The notes under the pieces were generated by a model. It made no database searches and was not told where the DNA came from. It saw nothing but the letters and a program-made list of their open reading frames with translations. The position numbers and the translations under genes were made by a program. A stretch of 64,000 nt of DNA, taken from NCBI GenBank assembly GCA_905250115.1, contig CAJNOI010000075.1, positions 277,325 through 341,324 on the forward strand, in the 5' to 3' direction. This DNA comes from Adineta steineri (lineage: Eukaryota; Rotifera; Eurotatoria; Adinetida; Adinetidae). This document shows, one piece after another, positions 27,785 through 41,200 of this stretch; position 1 is the first letter of the stretch; every line of letters begins with the position of its first letter.

Positions 27785-28611
27785 ATGGCGTCTGAATCAA
27801 ACGATCTTCATGGCATGGTCCCAGATTCTAATGATACAGTGCTACTACTTATTGATGTTATTAATCATTTAGATTTTCCAGGAAACGAAGGTCAAATATA
27901 ATAAATTTATTTATTCTTCTATCGAATAATATTTTGATTTTTATAGAATTATTACCAATAGCTGAAGAAATTGGTAAACGTATTGCTAAGTTAAAAGAAG
28001 CAGCACATAAAGCTGGTATACCAGTAGTTTATGTTAACGATAATTTTGGTAGATGGACATCAGATTTTCATAATGTTATTGAATATGTTATCAATGAAAA
28101 TAAACCTGGTAAACCATTAGCTCAACTATTACAACCTGGTCCAGATGATTGTAAAGTTTATTAATTCATTTTTTGTTATTAAAAAAAATATTATAAATAT
28201 TTAGATTTTGTTCTCAAACCAAAGCATTCAGCTTTTTATTGTACTCCACTTGATATTTTACTCAATCATTTAGATGCAGAAACAATAATTTTAGCTGGTT
28301 TTGCTGGAAATATATGTGTTTTATTTACAGCTAATGATGCTTATATGAGAAATTTGAAATTAATTGTTCCAAGCGATTGTATTGGATCAAATACTGTTGA
28401 AGTAATAAAATGAATTACTGTTTTTTTGATTCAAAATTAAAATATTTTTTTTTTATAGGAAAATAACATTTGTTTGGAACAAATGCACAAATTACTTAAA
28501 GCTGATATCCGACCGTCAGATGAAATAATCAAAGAAATTAACCAAATGCCAAAAAATGAAAAAACTGAAGCACAACGAGCACAAAAACCGAAAAAAGTTA
28601 TGAAGAAATAG
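27785..28611 (+). CDS. Isochorismatase-family cysteine hydrolase
   Basis: Four exons (27785-27890, 27947-28150, 28205-28401, 28459-28611), all phases consistent. The fold is identified by its catalytic triad: Asp in VLLLIDVINHLDF, Lys in FVLKPKHSAFYCTPL and nucleophilic Cys in LAGFAGNICVLFTANDAYMR. The strand PVVYVNDNFGRW and the sequence LKLIVPSDCIGSNTVEEN are also typical. This family includes nicotinamidases and related amidases; members of this subtype are common in bacteria and scattered in eukaryotes, and the substrate is unknown. A Lys-rich tail (RAQKPKKVMKK) extends beyond the domain. A TATATAAA box lies about 55 bp upstream of the ATG. Bacterial ancestry by transfer is plausible but needs a tree. 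Confidence 0.88.
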
Positions 28612-29094
28612 TAAAAAAACTATTATTATCATTATTACTATATCTAGTCCAGCATTATGATTACTTGATATTATATAGAAGTACAATTGTTTATTATATA
28701 TCCCAGTTTTTACTTTTTCAGTTAGATTTAATTTATGAAAATAAATTAAGGATGATACTTTGATGAAAAATATAAATAAAAGAATCCTTCTCAATCTTCT
28801 TTCTCTCATATCGAGATATTTTCTTTATATATATATATATTGATAAACACAATAAATAAAGCTTGATATATACATTTAAAAAGAAAACCTTTTTTTTTCT
28901 CTATGATGCAACAATGAGCAAACAAACAAAAAATATAGATTGGAAATAACAACATATGTATATAGATGCTGCTTATTGACGCTTAGCGGAGAACACAAAT
29001 AGTAAGAAAGTACTAATATTTAAATGTATTTGTGTCAAAAAAGAAAACAGTAAAAATAAACAAAATGAAAACAATCTATCAGACAATATTCGAT
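28612..29094. other. Convergent spacer between the hydrolase gene and MED12
   Basis: 0.48 kb holding two 3' ends; AATAAA-type signals occur at about 28852 on the + strand. No gene seen. Confidence 0.5.
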
Positions 29095-32000
29095 TTATTG
29101 ATAATGTTGCTGTTGTTGCTGTTGAACATAATGTTGTTGTTGTGGATCAGGTGGCATCATCTTAATTAAATGAATATGAGAATAGAGAAGTTAATAAAAA
29201 AAAAGAATGTTTACTTGATTATATGCACTCTGTGGTTGTCTTCCAACACTCATTGTTTGATTGTTTGGCCATTGTTGATTTGATATTGACATAGGTGTTT
29301 GATTTGGTGTTCGATTAAGAGTTGGATTACCCGTTCCTGGATTATAAATATTTTGTGGTTGACTACTCATCATATTTGGATAAACAGATGGTTGTTGTTG
29401 TTGTTGCATCATACTAAATTTAAAAAATTCTTAATTGATAAGAAAATTTTTTTCGTGTTAATAAATTACTTTGCTGGATTTCCAAGCATTTGATTATTCA
29501 TATAAGGACCTGAAGACATTTGTCCTTGAGAATACATTTGTGCATGAGCTACTTGTTGTTGCTGTTGCTGTTGTTGTTGTGCTTGTTGCTGCTGTTGTTG
29601 CTGTGCTTGTTGCATATAGTTATTAGGTTGCATTATAACTTGACTTTGTTGATATTGAGGTATTGAACCACCTAAATAAATAATTGTAAAATAGAACTTT
29701 TTTTTTCATATATTGAAATTTTACCTGTTGATTGAGTTGCTATTTTAGGTGGTGCTCCATATTGTGTTTGTTCATTACTGTACATAGTTGTATCATTTAA
29801 TTTTCTTTTAACTGCAGCTGTTGCACCTGGTTGTCGATTGACATTTTGAGGTAGTGCATTAGCACCTGCTGATGACATCATCATTGATGTTTGATCATTC
29901 ATATATCCAACTGCCATTTGAGGTGGTTGTCCTTGTTGTTGTGGTTGTTGTTGAGGCACTGGTTGCTGTTGCATTATTGGATTTGTATATTGTACACCTG
30001 GACGGCCAGGAACAACGCCTGCAGGTCGAACATTTGGCATCATATGTTGTTGTTGTGGTGGTTGTGGTTTCATTTGTGGTGCATTTTGATATGCAGGCAT
30101 CATTGGCTGTTGTTGAGGTCCAGGTATAGCTTGTGATTGCATCCATTGATTATAATTTGCTTGTGGAAACATTGTAGGATGTGGTGGTGCTTGTTGCGAT
30201 GCATATATGTTCGGGGCTGTTGGTGCTTGAGCTTGTATTGTAGTAGCACGTGTTGATGAACTACGTGGCATACGTGTTGCACGTTTTGGTTGTCCTCCTG
30301 CAGTTGCAGCTGCTGGTCCACGTATTTTACGTTCAGGTGTTCCACGAACAGATTGTACACCCATATGTGTCGGTGTTTGTTTACCTGAAAGATCATTCAT
30401 TGGTGATTGCATTGGCATTTGCATACCATGCATTGGCTGCATGGGAACAAATGATCCCGGACCTGATGACATTTGATTAGGATGAATAGGTGGTCGATTT
30501 TCACTAACAATTTCTAATTCGGGATGTTCTGGTGCTTCAGTTGGAATAGTTGGTGGATCCTAGTAAAAGAGAGAAATGTTCAATTTCTAGATTTAAAAGA
30601 AAAAGAACATACTCGAAAATAAGTAAGACTTTTATCAAATAGATTATGTTTATGTCGAAGTAATAAACGATATTGTTCTTCATATCTTAAACGTTTACGT
30701 TCAGTTTTCTTTGCACAAAACCATGAATAACATATCGATGTTGCTGATTTTGAACCTTCAATCATTTCCCAACTATTAATTTTTTCCTAAAAATAAATAA
30801 ATCAATAATTATTATTATCATCATTTTTTATTTTAAAAATATTCTGTACTTTTCTTGCAACTTGTAATCCATGTTTTTTCATTTCAGGATTTAACATTCG
30901 ATTATTAACACCATCAAATGGTTCAACAACATAAATATCAAATGATGGTTTTTGTAATGGTAAAAATCGTTTCACTTCATCTAATGCTTCTGAACGTCTT
31001 TCACCAATATCTTTACGAATTTTTCGTACTAATGTCATATAAATTCGACTATTTTCAACTGATCCTTCAGCTGGAGCAATTCCATGAACAAGAACACCAA
31101 GCATATCAAGTACAGTATTTAATAATGGTGAATTATTTTTTGTATCAATTACACCTGATGCGATCAATTGAGAAAAAACAGATATCCATTCAATTGCTGA
31201 ATTATTATTACGCTACGAATAATACATATATGTATAAATAAAAGAAGGAAAAAAAGAAAAGAACATACAACAATCGTATCAAACATTCCGCCAATAAGAC
31301 TAAGTCGAAGTTGTAGTGATTCAAATATAATTATTTTCATATTTGGATCATCTTGAACAATAGGTGCCTAAAAATAAATGAAATTAATTTTCAAAAAGAA
31401 AAAAATTTCAATTAAATAATGAAGAAAGCAAAAAAATATATAGACCATGCACTAGATAAATATATATTCCAATCACCAACATTACGATCTCAATTTAAAA
31501 GCAAGGAAATATAGGTATATGTATGTATATATATATATATATAAGTGCATAGAAGCGAATAATAAATGTGAAAGATATAGAGAAGAAGCGACTAGATTTC
31601 TATCTATATAGATTAATACCAGATTATTCGAATAAATTTGCCAATCAGTTTTGTGACAATTGCAACGGCAATCTGGATATGATCCTCCACTACCAATACC
31701 ACTATTACTACCTGATGGTTTGACTGTTAATGATATATTTGAAAGATTTTTTCCAGGTGTTGAACAATGTTCACATTCCTAATTTTTTCAATAGAAAGAT
31801 TTTTAATGAGTTTTTAACTTACTTGTTTATATAATTGTTCAAGTTGTCCACGTAATGAATCAAGTAAACCCGAACGTTGATCATCTTGATCTTTTAAACA
31901 TGATAAAACAAGTGATAAAAATGGTTGATGACTTAATAATGATATGCTTCGTAAAACTTGATTTTCTTTATCATTTTTACTCTTGGATGAATTCAACATT

Positions 32001-35000
32001 GAATTACCATTTTCAAGTACACTTCCTATATATTAAAGAGCAAAACATATTTCAATTCAAGACTGAAGTCAGATAGATTATTTACCAGCTATATGTAAAA
32101 TTCGACTTTGTACATTATCAGGTAATCGTGATATTAATGGTGCAATTAACCAAATTCCTTTTCTATCATAGTGTTCATTATATTGTGTTAATGATGTTGA
32201 ACCACCATATCTTCCTTCAGTTTGATGTTGAAATAATTCAATAGTTGCACTAGCTATTGATTGTAACAGATGCATTGTATTATGTTCATGTGTTTTCAAT
32301 GCTAATGAAAAATTAAAACTTTGATCTTGTGGTCGTTGTGATGGAATATTATATTCAAGAATTTTTATCATTAATTTCAATTCTAATATTGTTGCACGTA
32401 ATGTCCATTGATTAAGATTTTGTAATAATGATGATATGATTGGTTTAGGTCCTTTATCAAATGATACTTTTGTTAATTCAGATGTTGATTTATAACATAT
32501 AAAACGAAGTAATTGTTGTGCTTGTCCATCATCTAATAATTTATCACATAGATTTGTTTGATTACATAATGTATCCGATTCTTTTAAACAACGTTCTTGT
32601 ATCCAATCTTGATCACAACATAATTTTAAAACACGCATTGATAAATCAAGTAATTCTTCTGGTATTGGTTCACGATATAAACGAAATTCTTTTTCAGCTT
32701 GATGATTTATATCCATATTTGTAACATTTAAAAGACGATCATTTTCTTTATGTCGATGTGTTGCTTCACGACATAGATCATAATAAACTTTACAATCTTT
32801 AAAACATGATTGACTTATAATTAATAAAGATTTTAATACACATAAAAATGCACCAAATGCAACTAAACGATAGTTTGATGCTAATAAACGACGTTCACGT
32901 GATGAAATCATCATTGTCCATGGGATATGATTCGCACAGAAAAGATGTTCAATCACATCACAAGTAAATCTTGTACCTGGCTCATTCGCTTCTTCACCAC
33001 TTGAACCACGTACACGTGATAATGAAGGATTTGAACGTGATGCTAATGGATCAAGACGTTCTTTTGGTGTCGATGCAATTATAGATTGGACACTAACAAT
33101 AATATAATCATTGATTGAAAGTGCATGACGTGCAATTAATATTGATATAAAAACTGATAAATTATCATGTATACATAAATCATTTGGCTAAAAAAATTCA
33201 TACATGACTTGTTGTTTTCGATTTAATTCCAAAAAAAAGAAAGACTTACATCAATACGTCGTAATTCTTCGAAAACATTAACATGATTTGGTGCATTTGT
33301 TTGACGATTGGGTGGAGTACAAGTACTTAATGCTTTTATAGCAAGTAACCAAATAGAACCAAGTGATGCAACTTGACATGTTAATTCAGTTGCTAAATGT
33401 GCAATATCATGAATACTAAACAAAGAACATATGGTACATTCAAGATTAATAATGTAACTTACTATGTTAATGATTTTGCTTTTGCAACTGCGATTAATGT
33501 ATTAATAACAAAACTTGCTCGTGCTTGTGGACTATCATCAAGTTGTTTTGTATGATAAATTTTTTCTCGATCAAGTTGAAATTCTGTTAATGCTTTTCTG
33601 AATTACAAAAATAATACATATGATTGATGGTATTAAACTATGTTTTATTTACCTTGGTTCTTCGATGATTGCAGAAAATGCATGAGGATCATATTGACAA
33701 TTTGCATTTGCTGCATCTTGTTTATTATTTTGTGATGTTTGAGTATATAATTCTTTTTTTATTAAAGCAATTATTTGTGGTACACGATCCATATATTTAC
33801 TCTTTAAAAAAAATCAAATTTGTTAAGTAAAATATGAAATTAAGATAAACAAACTTTTATATAAGGACATGAAAAATATGAATCATGCATAAGCATAAGT
33901 AATGCACGTTCAACTGATGTTGTTCGAACAGGATCTTGAATATGTTGTGTTATTTGTATTAGACTAAATTTAAAAAATTTGATTCTTTTTTTTTCAGAAG
34001 ATTAATTAAATCTTACTTTTCAAATACTTGTATCATATTATTTGGTATTAATATTAAAACCGGTGTATAGAAACGAAATATAGATGTAATTTCTAGATAA
34101 AGTTCAAATCGATAACAGTACATTCCTGGACTTGCTTTTAATGAACCCATAGATTCAATACGACTAAATATACGTAAAATATCAACACATGTTTGAATTA
34201 AACCATATAAATTTAAAGATTTTTCCATTAATTCAAATAAGAAAGCAACATCATCAAGCCATGGTAAACGACTTGTGCGACGTTCAATAAAATTTGTTAA
34301 ACGTTCAATTAATAATTTACTAACACGATTCGTTACATAATATTGATCATGATAGGATAATGATAAAATTGATTTTCGAATTTTAAGATAAGACGCAAAT
34401 GGTGTTGGACGAGTAAATGGAGGACTTTCAATTGTTGTTTCAAGACAATTATGTAATTTAAATAATGAACTTAATAGACGAACATTATTTTTCAATTGAC
34501 GTTTTGCTTCATCACTAAAATAAAACATACATTTTTTCTTTGAGGGGAGTGTGGGTGCAGGCGAGGGTGGTTGAGGGTGGGTGGGTGATGGTGGGTGGGT
34601 ATGGGTGTGATTCTAGGAGAAGATGAATCTACCCACACCCGCCTCACTCGCACCCCCACCCCCACACTCACATCCACCCTCAATATTCAATAAATCAATC
34701 ATTCTTAATCGCATGGAAATCTATAGTTTTTTAACATACCGTTTAGGTGTAATACCAAAAAGAATAATTTTTCTTTGATTAAAATCATCTCGAAAATCAT
34801 CTTCAAGTGGATATGGAAATTGTTCAAGAAAAAATAAACAACGTTTTCGATTTCTTTGTTGATTATTACAATCTTCATTTGTTTGATGAGAATTTCTATT
34901 TAATTCAATTTTTGATGTTTGTCGTAGATGAGTTTTTGGTGTTGTTGATGGTGATGAATTCATTGTTTCTAATGGATCCAGATCAATTAATGTATTTGTT

Positions 35001-37502
35001 TGACGTCTATCATAACTGGAATCCATATTAAATGTATCATGTCTAATCATTGTATTATTATTATACATATGTTGTTTATATACATTATGATTTGTATTTA
35101 TATGTGCATTATTATTTTCATGATTGTCATTTGTTAATGGTACAAGAGCATAAGCAACAAGATAACACATAAATTGCATTGGAGAAAATAAATTTAAACG
35201 CATAAATTCCGAGAAAAGCATAACTAACGATGAAAATGATGTTGCTAAATCAAGATCATTTGTTGATGTTTCATCAATATATGGTGCTTTTTTTAATACA
35301 TATTCAGTTAATGCTGTTTGAAATGGATTTATTTGTATATTTGATGATGTCGTACTTTCTTTATCATCTATTGTTTCATTTAATTCTTGTAAACGAATTG
35401 TTTTTAATTCATTTTGTCGTCGTTCAAGTAAACGTGCAATAAAAAATGCTCGATAAACACCATGTCGACGTGTTGTTATAGCCCAATCACACATTAAATG
35501 TATAACTTCAATTTCAATATCAGGTGATGTTGGTTCCATTTTATATGTATTGGAATAAATTTTATTATAAACATTATCTAATAAATATTTTTCTTCTTTA
35601 AATTCATCAAGTATTTCAAGTACGGAAAGTACACGTTGAATTGTTTGACCTGATATACTTTGTTGTAATTTTTCTGTTGACCATTTATGATCAATAGCAA
35701 GACTACGTGAACGTATTTCATCTTCAGATTGATTTAACATTTGTTTTATTAATTGTTGATCAATACCAATTGGTAATGGAAGTTGTGATGGTGAACAGGG
35801 TAGAAAATCTAATGGTGAACCATAATTTAATAATAATGTATCAGATTTTTGTTGATCATCAATTGGATTATTATAAAGAAGAGCTGATGGACAACGTAAT
35901 GTAATACATTGAATTATTGCTGATAAGGAATAAATAATTACACGATGTTGTGGACATGCTATTAAATTAGTAAAATTAATAGGTTGATTTATATCAGTAT
36001 GATATTGACCAAGACGTTTACAACAATAATAAGAAATTTTACGAGAAAATATTTCATATTCTAATATTTCATTACTAAATTGAAATATAATTGGAATTAA
36101 ATAACGAAGATTAATATCATCATTATGTTTAATTCGATCAATAAATGTATCAACAATCCATTCAACAACTGTTTGACGATCGAGTAAACCTTGATCAAAT
36201 AAAATTCGTAATAGACGATTATAATATTCCCATTGTCGACGAGTTTTATCTGTTAAAGGATTTGTTGTTGATGGTGATGGATGATGCATTTGAGGAGTTG
36301 ATGGTGCATATTGAGGAGTTATTGAGCCAGAATTTAGAGAAATTCCATGTTGATCATTATTTAAATCAGGTAAATGACTTGTAGACATTTCCGGTATAGG
36401 AGTTGCACGTTGACTTTGAGCATTTTCTTTTATTAAACGATCAAAAACTTCCTAAAAACATAGAATTCGGTATTTAGATGAGAAAAATTGATATATATAT
36501 CGAGAGGGAAACAATGGAGGCTTCATGCATGAAGTCTCGTGGAGTCTCTTGCAGTGTTTTGAAGTCTCCTGAAATCTTTCGAAGTTTTTCAAACTCTTTC
36601 GAAATCTTCCGAACTCTTTCAAACTTTTGCGAACTCTTTCGAACTCTTTTGGAGTCTTTCGAAGTCTGCTGTTTTCCCCTAGATATGCATATATATTACT
36701 TTTAATATTTCAATTGTAATTCTTGTCCATTCAGTACATGGATCAGTTGCAACATGCCGTTTCTTTTGTTTTGAATCATTATTTGCACTATAATACAATG
36801 CTAACATTTTAATGTACCAACATGCTCGTACAAGTGAAACATTGTGTTCATATAAATGTTGAAAAACATCTTCTTTTTTAAGAATAATTGGTACCTAAAG
36901 ATATAACGAAAGATTAAGTTAAATAATTCTATATTTTTTTTACTCATACTTGTTTAGCTAATTTTCCAAGAGATTCTGTTGATGCTAATAATGATAGCCA
37001 CTGTTCAAAAGGTTTTGCTGTTCGTGGACCCTAGAAAAAATGAAAAACTATTTTTTTCTATCTGTTTTTTTAAATTCAATTCAAACCATTAATGGCCAAA
37101 AGTGAGCTTTATTTATCGTTGGTGGTTTTCGTTTTGTACTATCATTCATAGTATGATTTTCTTCTTTTTTAAGTAAAATAATTCGAAAGAATTCCAGAAT
37201 ACCTTCATCGGCATTCTTAAAAAAATCTTGACCTTTAAAACCTTCATGCTAAAAGAAGAAAATTTATTTTAATAAAATTAAATACAAAAAAAAAATTTAC
37301 TTCTAAAAGTCCATCAACAGGTTTAAATGTAAAACCATTTTTCACCGTTTCAGCCGTTAATTCATCCTAGACAAAGACACGAAAAACAAATTTTATTTTA
37401 AGATATAAAAATTTTTATTTTTAAATTCACTTCGCGTTGTTTTGGCTCTTGTAAAAACACGTCCGGCAAGCCAAAACGTGATCTTCGAGTTGTCCGAGCC
37501 AT
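29095..37502 (-). CDS. MED12: Mediator complex subunit 12
   Basis: The largest gene here, with about twenty exons. The N-terminus MARTTRRSRFGLPDVFLQEP, followed by KQREDELTAETVKNGF, matches the MED12 N-terminal segment that activates CDK8/cyclin C. The next exons include KAHFWPLMGPRTAKPFEQWL and an LCEWAV-type domain (WEYYNRLLRILFDQGLLDRQ; VIHLMCDWAITTRRHGVYRA) within a long exon at about 36450-34740. Middle exons are helical and Leu-rich. The C-terminal ~400 residues are Gln/Pro/Met-rich (the PQL/OPA-like region), ending QQQQQHYQ at 29095. MED12 is part of the Mediator kinase module that links transcription factors to RNA polymerase II. One intron holds a GC-rich inverted repeat (34541-34681) and another a short transposon-like element (36503-36682). 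Confidence 0.93.
34541..34681. repeat. GC-rich imperfect inverted repeat with G-quadruplex potential in a MED12 intron
   Basis: The left half is a run of GGGTGGGTGGG-type units on the + strand and the right half is made of CACCCCCACCC-type units, so the two arms can pair into a hairpin around a short AT spacer near 34615. It occupies nearly the whole intron between exons ending near 34739 and beginning near 34515. G tracts occur on both strands of the hairpin, so either DNA strand or the MED12 pre-mRNA could form quadruplexes. Confidence 0.75.
36503..36682. mobile_element. Short TIR element in a MED12 intron (family A)
   Basis: About 180 bp. The left end AGGGAAACAATGGAGGCTTC is an imperfect inverted copy of the right end (reverse complement AGGGGAAAACAGCAGACTTC). 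The body is a chain of degenerate GAAGTCTTTCGAACTC-like units, with a perfect CTTCATGCATGAAG palindrome just inside the left end. No coding capacity. It is related to the element at 41185-41352. A target duplication is not evident. Confidence 0.6.
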
Positions 37503-38208
37503 GATTCACTATGAAATTACCAAGAAAATGAAAGAAGGAAAACAAAACAATAAATGTTATGTCAATTTTGATAAAATAAACCAATCATATTTCAATAACG
37601 TTTTTATTCGTTGAATATTTTAATCAATAAAAAAACTATTAAAACTGTATTTCTATTGGTTAAGAATTAACATTGCGAATATGACCGTAGCGGAAGTAAT
37701 CAATAACAAAAAGTCGAAAATATGAAACTAAATTAATGTGATGTCGCTATAAATCATCGATACTCAATCATATTTTTCAATTTTGTTTCGATTTTTACTT
37801 CCATCTTTTTATTATTATGCAATTGTAGTTGAGTAGGCTATACACAAACGAGAAAAGTCTTCGCCGCAGGATTTTATTTCGTCTTTGGAAGTTTTAGTTA
37901 AAAAGAATATGATACTGTACTTCCGGTTGCAGCATCAATTTTTTATATAAATTTTGGCATTGTTCTGTATATACTAACGTAGAGCATTATCTCTAGAAGA
38001 AGGAACTAAATGATTTATTAGATTCAGTATTTTCGAAATCTACCAATTAATTCACATTAGTTAATGTATTTAATTTTAAGGAAAAATAATGAATTAATCT
38101 GTAAATAGACATAATATTCTTTTTATTTTATTTACAATATTTTGCTATACAACACAAATAAGATCAGGAATATATATATATATGTATATTTATATATGTA
38201 AATTATTT
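37503..38208. other. Spacer upstream of MED12
   Basis: 0.7 kb between the MED12 start and the DEPDC1-like stop. AT-rich with a TA-repeat near 38171; no feature recognised. Confidence 0.5.
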
Positions 38209-41200
38209 TTAATCGTTTCGTTTAAGTATAACACGTAATTTATGAAACGGATTGATTGTTTTATCAAATAAAGTTGTTGCATGTGCGCGTGGTTCAAAAC
38301 TTCTTGCACGACGTCGTGGTGAATTTGTTGATATTGTTGTTAGACAAGTTTTTTCATTTGATTGATGTGATGGTGAGTGTAAAAATGGTTTACGGGCAAA
38401 TTTTGTTGATGGCATTGAATTAACATCAGTATCAAGATGTTCATTATATGTTAATGGACGACTTACACGAAGCTAAAAATGAATATTATTTTATATAATA
38501 TCATTACAAAAACGTTACTTGTTTGAATGTTTGACGCAATTGGCGATCATCAGAACATTTTTTATTTGTTGTTGTTACAGATGTTAAATTAACAGGCTAG
38601 AAGAGAAATTGAAAATTGAGATGAATGAAACTAACTGATAGATTTTAAGTAAACTTATTCATACGCTACCAGAGGTGCTTCTTAAGAAGTCATTTTGTAC
38701 ATAAAAAAACAGTTAAGTTAAGTGTGCTCCAAATTTGGAGTTTACGGATGTCAAAGTTTTCGCGAAAAACTCTACCTGAAACTGTAATCATCTGTTTTTG
38801 ATTGCTCTAATAGATACTATGGGCTGTATTGAGTCGACTGGTAATGCTCAACAAGAAAGAGCTCATAGTTAAAAGCTATAATTTTTCGAAAAACTTCAAA
38901 TTTGGAGCTCACTTAACTTGACCCAAAAAAACCGTATGAATATTTTTCATATCGAAATTAATTACTTTATTTTCTTTTTTTAATTTCGTTAATCTTCTTG
39001 ACACAGCTTTTTTCGTATCCATTGAAATGTCAAATAATTTTCCATAATATTCAATAAAGCAATCAAAAATCGTATTGAAACAAGTATTTTCATCAGAATT
39101 TATTGTTATTAATTTTGTAAAACTGCGATAAATCTATTTAATTAAAAATAAAAACAAATGTTATTTTATTATATAAATCAATGATCTTTACTCGTAATTT
39201 AGTTGTATCACTTGAACAAAATTCGTTATTTTGTATACATTTAGTTAAAAAATAAAGAATAACATAAATATATTGTCTATTCGATGTTGTTAAATGAATA
39301 AGTGCAAGTTGAATAAGTTCAAATTCGTCACTACTCATTTTATCTTGATTAGTCGATGTTGTATCTAAATATAAAACGAATTTTTATTTATTCTTTTTCT
39401 CGTAGAGAAGAGTCTAGTAAACATAAATTGTCTGATTGCTTGCTTGTATGTCCGCAGGGTCAAAAAAACATCGAAAATCGATTTTTCAAAAAAGACATTT
39501 CTCGAGGTATTTCGATGCGGAGAGTTCGAATCTGAGGTCTATTGGGTGAAGAGGGTGCAAAGGTAAGAAAAACATCGAAAACCGATTTTTCTAGTAAATG
39601 TGAAGAAGAAGCATTTCTACGAGAAAGAGCTAAGCGAGTCCTGGGACGAGCGTTACTTGTTCTTTTTTAGGACAATAATTTTATTTACATTTATTATTAA
39701 GCCAGTTGTGTATTTCATCAAATGGTGATGATAATGTTTTTGATGTAACATGAAAAAGATCACATGAACTTAATGATTTACGACGAAGATTTGTTAAACC
39801 ATATGATTTATCATCATCATGTGAAGGAATTTTTTTATAATCATATGAATCAACACGATGGACACGTGATGTTTGTTTTGTATAGCATGAACGATTTTTT
39901 AAAGTTGTATATGGATTATTTATTGATCGACCCGCATAGATTTCACTTGGAAAACAATATACTGATCGACCATCATCACGATCATAGAGAGTTTCCATTG
40001 TTGTTGGATTTCCTTTATAGAAGAAAGAAAACAGAATTTTAATATTTATTATGATTGTAATAGAAGATGTTAGTTTAAAATATTTATTACAAAAAAATAA
40101 TAACTGTTTTTGATATGTGGAAGATGAGGATGATTTCATAAACACTCGTCTATGTTTATTGATATTGAAATATGAATCGTTAAGTTTACCTTTATTGGCA
40201 ATAAGTTGAATGATGAGATTAAAAATAGTCATTGATGATGATAAATATTGTTTTTGCATTTCAAATGTATCAATAACCATTTCAAATAAATCAAAAATAA
40301 ATGACGGATAATCAGGTAAATTACGACCATCAAGACTACTTGGAACTATTAGATAAAAGAAATCAATAATATAATTAAAAGAAAAATACTAATTAAAATA
40401 AACATACAATTAATAACAATGGACATTGATTCTGGTAACCAATCAACAAGTTGACCTGCAATAGTTAATGGATCTGTTGGCATATTATTATGTAGATTTG
40501 AAAGTATTTGTGATCCATCTATTAATTTTAATTCTTGTTCAATTTGATGTAGAAGATAACCACCGTGACGATTTCGTGTTTTTAATAAATATTTTTCTAA
40601 TTTTTCAAGAAAATATTGTTTCCAACTCTATATTAAACAATCAAAACTAAATTTTTTAAAAAGAAAAAAATTCAATTTACATCACTCATGGCAGATGATG
40701 ATGATTCTTGTGGTGAATGAATTTGTTGATCAGGTACTTTATTGGTATTGAGCACTGACTGAAATACATTTTCATCCGATTTTGATAACAATCTAATAAA
40801 GAAAATATATTATGTATCTCAGATTAAAATTTTTTAATGAACGATATATAAAGAAATCTGTTATGTGTGTTTAAACGAAACACACTAATTCATCAATAAT
40901 AAAGCGTTTTCTCTTCGGGTGAATTGTTTTCATCAGGAGATCTTGACTAACTACTCAGATACACATGAGCTTGGCTATTACGTTTGCCTAATTACACAAT
41001 TCAGTACAGATCTTTTATGAAAATCTACCTTAGTCGAACATTTTCTAGCAAGCACATGACATAATCGAGCTTTTCGAGCAAGAAGATCATGTGTTACGAA
41101 CACGTTTTAAAATCCAGTGCATCATCAAAAAAGTTCGACTTAGGTAACTTTTTCTACCGCTATTATAGCTACTGTCACTGTGGACCAAGGGATACACAAC

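Noticed and set aside
34492..34683. A minus-strand frame rich in Val/Arg/His/Pro over the GC-rich block
   Set aside because: It is a translation of the G/C-tract inverted repeat in an intron, without coding features.
29872..36384. Many long frames on the + strand (Leu/Val/His/Met-rich) across the MED12 region
   Set aside because: They are mirror images of the Gln/Asn-rich MED12 exons read on the other strand; they have no motifs and follow codon bias of the real gene.
39520..39560. GAGTTCGAATCTG resembling a tRNA B box (possible tRNA or SINE)
   Set aside because: No matching A box, no cloverleaf, and it lies in a repeat block with a duplicated ATCGAT palindrome that explains it better.
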